Assembly: GCA_964588535.1 (NCBI GenBank)
Contig: CAZPQA010000076.1
Location: forward strand, 1 to 17,015
Length of the DNA stretch: 17,015 nt
Direction of reading: 5' to 3'
Origin: NaphS2 sp964588535
GTDB taxonomy: Bacteria; Desulfobacterota; DSM-4660; Desulfatiglandales; Desulfatiglandaceae
Made by a program: the position numbers and the translations under genes. The notes below the pieces were generated by a model. That model searched no databases. It had not been told where the DNA came from and saw only the letters and a program-made list of their open reading frames with translations. Shown here in pieces: positions 12,590 through 17,015 of this stretch (position 1 is its first letter; every line of letters begins with the position of its first letter).

Positions 12590-14938
12590 ATGACTGAAAA
12601 TAAAAATGATCATCCATTCAGGTCTGTACTCAGCCTTGAGCCGCTACTTGATTTCTGGAGAAAGAACGTGGTGCCCGCCTGTTCCCACATGGGATCTATG
12701 TTTGAGGTGTTTGAGGCCCGGATCAATGAGACGCCCGAACTCAAGGGCGCCATAAGAAATGTGTCCGTCCTGGAGAATTATCAGGATCTCTTGATTCCGC
12801 TCATGAGCGTTGTATTTCCGGCCGCCTTATCAGATACCGAAGTGTCCGGGGCCTTGACCCCTTACACGTCTCAGCCTTTTTACGTCTCTCCCAGGTTCAA
12901 GCAACTCATGGTTGGTGAGGACGGGTTTCTGAAGGGAAGAATCAAGGACGACCTGGGGGTTTCAGAAGAAAGCGTGTTGCTCAGGGCCTACTTTCTGGTT
13001 TTAGACAAAATATACGGTCTTCAACAGGGGCTGGATACACCTATCATTCGTATTGTGCAGGATCAGGAAACCGGGCTGGACAGATGCTTCAGGATAACGC
13101 TTGACCTCCAGTTTGTGGAAGTTCGGACCGTGGGAAAACCCAGAGAGCTTAGCGAGAAAGAAAGGGCCGCCATTGCCGAGAACATCACAGACATCCAGGT
13201 CCTGTCCAGATTCATCAACCCTGATAAATTCGAATTTTACGGTTTCATCGTTATCCGGGCTGTGGATGTAACCGAGTCGGAGGTAGTTTCGGCCCTTGAG
13301 AAGGATCTGATCGACCAGCAGTCGATCTTTTCCGCTGATGGTTTCAAGCGTCTTCAGGAACGGCTTCGGATCCTCTTCAGACGTCCTGATCTGATGGCCG
13401 GTATCGGCGCAGTCCAGGGAGACAAGGTTCTTATCTTGAGTGACGGCTGCCCTACAAAGGCCAACTGCATCTTCACGAACTCCGAACACATTCCCATGTC
13501 CGAAATCGAAGGTTCTGTATGGCTCAGAGCCGTTGAGCAAGAGTCCATCCTCAGAATTCCGGACCTCAAAGAGGAGCCGGACCTGACCCCCACCGAACAG
13601 CTCGTCCTGGACATGGGGGGCAGATCCATGTTGATTTCACCGCTCTTTTATCAGGGTGAGGCTCTTGGCACCCTTGAAATCTTAAGCCCCCACCCCCGGG
13701 ACCTGGGCGCCATCGATGAAATGCTGGTCAAACAGATCACACCGATCTTCTCGGTGGCCCTGAAAAGGGGCCTGGACGAGATGAACAATACGATCCAGTC
13801 CATTATCAAAGAAAAATGTACCGCTGTTCACCCTTCGGTGGAGTGGCGGTTTCAGGAAGCAGCCTTCAGCCATATGGACCGTATACGCCAGGGTCAGGCA
13901 TCGGAGATGGCGCCGATCATCTTCAAGGATGTTATTCCATTCTATGCCCAGTCTGACATAAGGGGATCATCCGAAGGCCGGAACATGGGTATCCAGGCCG
14001 ACTTGACTGAACAACTAAACCTGGCCCTTGATATCATGAAATGGGCGGAGAAGGCAAAATCATGGCCTCTCATCAGTGAGTTCAAGCACAGGATTGAGAA
14101 ACGGATTGAAGACATGCACGCCGGTTTGGCTTCGGATGGGGAAGCCTCAACCGCCTATTTTCTCAGCCGCGAAGTGGAGCCTGTCTTTGAAGACTTGTCG
14201 GCCCTTGGCCCCCGGGTCGTCCAGGCTGTTCTGAACTACCGAAAAGCCATCGACCCCATGGTGGGTGTTGTCTACCGCAAACGGAGGGAATTCGAGGAGA
14301 GTGTCTCCATGTTGAACGAGACCCTGTCCGCCTACCTGGATGGGGAGGAGGCAGAGGCTCAATCGGTCTTTCCACACTATTTTGAAAAGCGCCAGACCGA
14401 TGGCATCGACTATATGATGTACGTTGGGGCATCGATGATGGAGAACGGCAAACTAAGTGCTTTTCATGTCAAGAACCTGGGCCTGTGGCAACTTATGGTG
14501 GCCTGCGGCATGGCACGTCACACGGAGAAAATCAAACCGGAGCTGAAGGTCCCTCTGGATACCTGTCACCTGATATTGGTGAACCATACGCCTCTCTCCA
14601 TACGGTTCCGGTACGATGAAAAACGCTTCGACGTTGACGGGGCCTATGATGTCCGCCACGAGATTATCAAATCCCGGATTGACAAAGCCGTTGTCAAAAG
14701 GACAGGGGAGAGATTAACTCAGCCCGGCCGGGTGGCCATCGTGTACTCCCACACCGATGAGGGTCGCGAAATGCAGCGACACATCGATTTTCTGAGGGCC
14801 AGGGGAAATCTGTTGAACGACATGGAGTTTCTCGATCTGGATGACCTGCCGGGTGTGAGAGGACTGAAAGCGCTGAGAGTGGGGATTAACCTTGAGACTC
14901 AGGTCCTTGCCCGGACAGTTGAGTTGGCAGCGGGATAA
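12590..14938 (+). CDS. 782-residue protein with a central GAF domain, function unknown
   Basis: A large cytosolic protein with no signal peptide or membrane helix. Residues about 260-397 look like a GAF domain: MAGIGAVQGDKVLILSDG, then GSVWLRAVEQESILRIPDL, GGRSMLISPLFYQGEALG and TLEILSP. The flanking 250 residues before it and 380 after it match no domain I can name. The C-terminal part has FYAQSDIRGSSEGRNMGIQ (about 450-468), a mostly helical region with many charged residues, and a final region with HLILVNHTPLSIRFRYDEKR and VAIVYSHTDEGREM. No histidine-kinase, cyclase, GGDEF or HTH motif was found, so a simple two-component sensor is unlikely. AAAGGAG precedes the ATG by 7 nt. It is followed by terminator-like hairpins. 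Co-orientation with the DUF362/polyferredoxin pair suggests, but does not show, a link. Confidence 0.7.
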   Translation: MTENKNDHPFRSVLSLEPLLDFWRKNVVPACSHMGSMFEVFEARINETPELKGAIRNVSVLENYQDLLIPLMSVVFPAALSDTEVSGALTPYTSQPFYVSPRFKQLMVGEDGFLKGRIKDDLGVSEESVLLRAYFLVLDKIYGLQQGLDTPIIRIVQDQETGLDRCFRITLDLQFVEVRTVGKPRELSEKERAAIAENITDIQVLSRFINPDKFEFYGFIVIRAVDVTESEVVSALEKDLIDQQSIFSADGFKRLQERLRILFRRPDLMAGIGAVQGDKVLILSDGCPTKANCIFTNSEHIPMSEIEGSVWLRAVEQESILRIPDLKEEPDLTPTEQLVLDMGGRSMLISPLFYQGEALGTLEILSPHPRDLGAIDEMLVKQITPIFSVALKRGLDEMNNTIQSIIKEKCTAVHPSVEWRFQEAAFSHMDRIRQGQASEMAPIIFKDVIPFYAQSDIRGSSEGRNMGIQADLTEQLNLALDIMKWAEKAKSWPLISEFKHRIEKRIEDMHAGLASDGEASTAYFLSREVEPVFEDLSALGPRVVQAVLNYRKAIDPMVGVVYRKRREFEESVSMLNETLSAYLDGEEAEAQSVFPHYFEKRQTDGIDYMMYVGASMMENGKLSAFHVKNLGLWQLMVACGMARHTEKIKPELKVPLDTCHLILVNHTPLSIRFRYDEKRFDVDGAYDVRHEIIKSRIDKAVVKRTGERLTQPGRVAIVYSHTDEGREMQRHIDFLRARGNLLNDMEFLDLDDLPGVRGLKALRVGINLETQVLARTVELAAG

Positions 14939-15000
14939 AAAAATCCCGTAAAAATTTCAGGGACACAATACAAAATTGTTGATTTCCCGTTTCTTCCCAT

Positions 15001-15023
15001 GGACCTTTCGGTCCGGTCTTTTT
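15001..15023 (+). terminator. candidate terminator of the GAF gene
   Basis: GGACC (15001-15005), TTTC loop, GGTCC (15010-15014), then a short GGTC and five Ts (15019-15023). The stem is short. Two other small hairpins lie nearby: CGGGAT/ATCCCG around six As at 14931-14948, and GTTGTT/AACAAC at 15032-15048. No gene is present in 14939-15127. Confidence 0.45.
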
Positions 15024-15088
15024 ATTCCGGAGTTGTTTTCCCAACAACACCTCAAGCTTATCGATATAATGATAGCCTCTGTCGCCTA

Positions 15089-15122
15089 TGAAAAAGGGGT
15101 TGATGATTCAACCCCTTTTTCA
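15089..15122. terminator. strong bidirectional rho-independent terminator
   Basis: TGAAAAAGGGGTTGA (15089-15103) and its exact complement TCAACCCCTTTTTCA (15108-15122) form a perfect 15-bp stem with a 4-nt TGAT loop. The A/T ends give a U run in either direction. It separates the plus-strand GAF gene from the minus-strand thiolase/DUF35 operon, ending 5 bp from the latter's last stop codon. Confidence 0.9.
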
Positions 15123-15127
15123 ATTCA

Positions 15128-15607
15128 TTAGGCCAGGGGTTTGAAATATTTGATATCGCCTATGGCTCCCTTTCTCTCAGCCTTTGGCTTGAAAACGGCC
15201 TCAACCTTCATGCCGATGGTCACATCCTTCGGTTGGAGTTCTCCCAGATAGTGAAGAACCCCTCCCTGGGTGCCGTCCAGAATGACCATGGCCATAATAA
15301 GCGGCTCCTCTTTCTTAGTGCCGTCCAGATTCTTGTACAACACCGTAAAGGTCAGTACGCTTCCTGAAGCGCCGACCTCAACATAGTCGTCCTCCAGCCG
15401 GTCAAAGCATTTTTCGCAATAGGTTCTCGGGGGTACATAGGTGATATCGCAGCGGTGGCATTGGGCTCCGAGAAAGGTTCCTTTTTCCACGATTGTTCGA
15501 AAATAAGCCTCCCCGGCCCGGCCATAGGTGTAGATATATTCCAAGGGTATTTCGCCGGTCCAGTACCCCACATCAGTTGTTTCCTGCATCCTTTCGGTAA
15601 GTGCCAT
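15128..15607 (-). CDS. DUF35 zinc-ribbon/OB-fold protein, partner of the thiolase (second copy)
   Basis: A 159-residue DUF35-type protein. A rubredoxin-like zinc knuckle has Cys50 and Cys53 in CHRC and Cys64 and Cys67 in CEKC, separated by VPPRTY, and an OB-fold follows: GSVLTFTVLY, PLIMAMVILDGTQGG and IGMKVEAVFKPK. DUF35 proteins bind acyl-CoA and act as subunits of thiolase-like enzymes, for example BbsA with BbsB in toluene degradation, ChsH2 with Ltp2, and the archaeal HMG-CoA synthase complex. It ends with GAIGDIKYFK, as the 173-residue neighbour does (GAITDIKYFK), so the two are paralogues. GGGAGGG is upstream of its ATG. Third gene of the operon; the substrate is unknown. Confidence 0.85.
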   Translation of the reverse strand: MALTERMQETTDVGYWTGEIPLEYIYTYGRAGEAYFRTIVEKGTFLGAQCHRCDITYVPPRTYCEKCFDRLEDDYVEVGASGSVLTFTVLYKNLDGTKKEEPLIMAMVILDGTQGGVLHYLGELQPKDVTIGMKVEAVFKPKAERKGAIGDIKYFKPLA

Positions 15608-15625
15608 ATCGGTTCCCTCCCATGA

Positions 15626-16147
15626 TTAATCAATGACTTTGAAGTATTTGATGTCGGTGATGGCTCCGATTCTCTCTTCAGGTGCTTTCCATACCGCCTT
15701 TACCTTCATGCCGATTTTAAGATCATACGGCTCGATTTCGTCGACGAGATGAAGTATCCCCTGGTCTTTGCCTGCACCATCCAGCTCAATGACCGCCGGG
15801 GTGTGATATCTCTCCCCCTCTTTCACCCGGCTGGCGTCCCAGTTCACGTGGCTGACAACGCAGGTGAGTATGGTTCCAGTGTCTTTTACATAGGCCCATT
15901 CGTCCGTTGGGCGCCAGCAGACTTCGCAAAAGAGCCTTGGCGGAACCAGAACGCGTTTACAGGCATGACACTTTTTTCCGATGATTTTGCCGTCCTTAAG
16001 TTCGGCCAGATATCGGCCAATGGAAACGCCATTATCCCAAGCATACTTTAGATTGGGCTTGTCATGGACGGAAAAGATATTCCCCTCGTGAATATCGGAG
16101 AGTTTTACCTTTGTAACGGTTTTTTCAATCGCTTGAGCATCTAACAT
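15626..16147 (-). CDS. DUF35 zinc-ribbon/OB-fold protein, partner of the thiolase (first copy)
   Basis: A 173-residue DUF35-type protein with a zinc knuckle (Cys60, Cys63 in CHAC; Cys74, Cys77 in CEVC; spacer KRVLVPPRLF) and an OB-fold including GTILTCVVSHVNW, TPAVIELDGAG and LKIGMKVKAVWKA. A helical N-terminal extension of about 55 residues precedes the knuckle. AAGGAGG lies 7 nt before the ATG and the thiolase stop is 21 nt upstream, so it is co-translated with the thiolase. Two different DUF35 genes behind one thiolase suggest a heteromeric complex or two alternative acyl-CoA binding subunits. Function inferred from family and context. Confidence 0.85.
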   Translation of the reverse strand: MLDAQAIEKTVTKVKLSDIHEGNIFSVHDKPNLKYAWDNGVSIGRYLAELKDGKIIGKKCHACKRVLVPPRLFCEVCWRPTDEWAYVKDTGTILTCVVSHVNWDASRVKEGERYHTPAVIELDGAGKDQGILHLVDEIEPYDLKIGMKVKAVWKAPEERIGAITDIKYFKVID

Positions 16148-16168
16148 GGATTATCCCTCCTTCGCAGA

Positions 16169-17015
16169 TTATGAACGCATGACCACTACGGTGCCCACCT
16201 GCATCAGGTCGCCCCAGGCCTGGGCCAGGCCACAGGTGGGTTTACCCGGAACCTGACGTTCTCCAGCCTCTTCTCTCAACTGGAGGAAAATTTCGATGAT
16301 CTTCATCAATCCTGTGGCCGCAATGGGATTTCCCACACCCAGCGCGCCTCCTGAGGGGCAGCAGGGAAGGTTTCCATCACGTTGGGTCACCCCATCAAGA
16401 AGCATCTTCACCGATTCCCCTCGCTTGCAGAGCTGAAGCCCTTCGATGTGATGAAGTTCCTTGTAGGTGAAGGGGTCGTAGGGTTCTGCCACGTGGATTT
16501 CCTTACTGGGCTCTTTAATTCCGGCCATTTCATAGGCCTGGCGAGCTGCGACTTCAAGATAGTCGGGATAATAGAGATCCCGGTTGCACCAGTAAGCCGT
16601 ATCCAGGCAGTTTCCGATGCCGTCAATCCAAACCGGTTTTTCCGTCATCTTTCTGGCCACTTCCTCGGATGCCAGAATAATGGCTGCGGCGCCGTCGCTG
16701 GTGGGGCTGATATCCAATCGATTGACTGGATAAGCCATCATTTCCGAGTTCAACACGTCTTCAACCGTAATCTCCGCACCCAGCTGAGCTGAGGGGTGAT
16801 GCAGGGCATTCCGTTTGTTTTTCACTGCCACCTGGGCGATGTCTTCCTTGGTGAAGCCATAGCGATGCATGAAACGTTGCATTTCAATGGCAAAGATCCA
16901 GATGAGCGTGGGATAAAGAGGTTGCTCCGTGGTATGATCAAAAATCGTCACAAAGGCGCCGGCCGGATGGGGAAAGGCCGAGGACATCTTCTCTTCCGCA
17001 ACCACCATGCAGGTA
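16169..17015 (-). CDS. thiolase-family enzyme, C-terminal part (5' end beyond the right edge)
   Basis: At least 281 residues of a thiolase/lipid-transfer type protein; the reading frame is open to the window edge, so the N-terminus and its catalytic Cys are not visible. Residue numbers here start at the first internal Met (17008). Motifs: RLDISPTSDGAAAIILASEE (98-117), IHVAEPYDPFTYKELHHIEG (171-190), CCPSGGALGVGNPIAATG (216-233) and QVPGKPTCGLAQAWGD (252-267). In ordinary thiolases the third block reads G-H-P with a catalytic His; here it is Asn227. The H-D-x-F-T block has Tyr177 for His. The last-block Cys (259) is kept. Followed by two DUF35 genes, as in BbsAB and Ltp2-ChsH2, so a specialised thiolase or retro-aldolase is likely. 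Confidence 0.85.
   Translation of the reverse strand, partial: TCMVVAEEKMSSAFPHPAGAFVTIFDHTTEQPLYPTLIWIFAIEMQRFMHRYGFTKEDIAQVAVKNKRNALHHPSAQLGAEITVEDVLNSEMMAYPVNRLDISPTSDGAAAIILASEEVARKMTEKPVWIDGIGNCLDTAYWCNRDLYYPDYLEVAARQAYEMAGIKEPSKEIHVAEPYDPFTYKELHHIEGLQLCKRGESVKMLLDGVTQRDGNLPCCPSGGALGVGNPIAATGLMKIIEIFLQLREEAGERQVPGKPTCGLAQAWGDLMQVGTVVVMRS

Noticed and set aside
13001..13540. 179-residue minus-strand frame inside the GAF gene
   Set aside because: It is antisense to a long, well-initiated gene and has no recognisable motif.

Overview
The window is gene-dense bacterial DNA of moderate G+C with Gram-negative features: a PagL-type outer-membrane beta-barrel enzyme and a Tat-exported redox protein. 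NapH/NapG-like polyferredoxin, DUF362, a molybdopterin oxidoreductase relic and a thiolase with two DUF35 partners together suggest an anaerobe, most likely a sulfate-reducing Desulfobacterota (Desulfobacteria-like). That placement is inference from gene content, not from a marker gene.

Layout. (1) 1-1320, minus: thiL and the start of thiM, with thiE alone at 2983-3621; all serve thiamin diphosphate synthesis or salvage. thiL and thiE are preceded by nearly the same 40-bp promoter segment and no TPP riboswitch is visible. (2) 1495-2913: a broken molybdopterin oxidoreductase gene (frameshift plus truncation), an AbrB/PIN toxin-antitoxin pair, and a short acyl-CoA dehydrogenase-like relic, which together look like a scar of rearrangement. 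(3) 3688-5551, minus: an OleB-like alpha/beta hydrolase downstream of an EamA/DMT-type membrane transporter. (4) 5790-7587, plus: HAD hydrolase, PagL-like lipid A deacylase and flavodoxin-like protein with 4-5 nt overlaps, clearly one operon. (5) 7777-9839, plus: an AbiEi/AbiEii type IV toxin-antitoxin pair with a perfect 13+13 palindrome over its -10 box, then a VapBC pair. (6) 9939-14938, plus: a Tat-exported DUF362 protein, a 550-residue membrane polyferredoxin combining NapH-like and NapG-like halves around an internal twin-arginine motif, and a 782-residue GAF-containing protein I cannot assign. (7) 15128-17015, minus: a thiolase-family enzyme (5' end outside the window) and two DUF35 zinc-ribbon/OB-fold proteins, separated from region 6 by a strong bidirectional terminator.

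How they work together. The thi genes form a small regulon sharing a promoter. The DUF362/polyferredoxin pair (translationally coupled) looks like a trans-membrane electron conduit with a periplasmic partner. The thiolase/DUF35 set probably encodes a heteromeric acyl-CoA thiolase or retro-aldolase. Three toxin-antitoxin modules in about 7.7 kb, the gene relics and the lack of recognisable transposases suggest a region that accumulates small mobile modules between housekeeping operons. No tRNA, rRNA, CRISPR array or insertion sequence was seen, and no gene-free stretch exceeds 300 bases.
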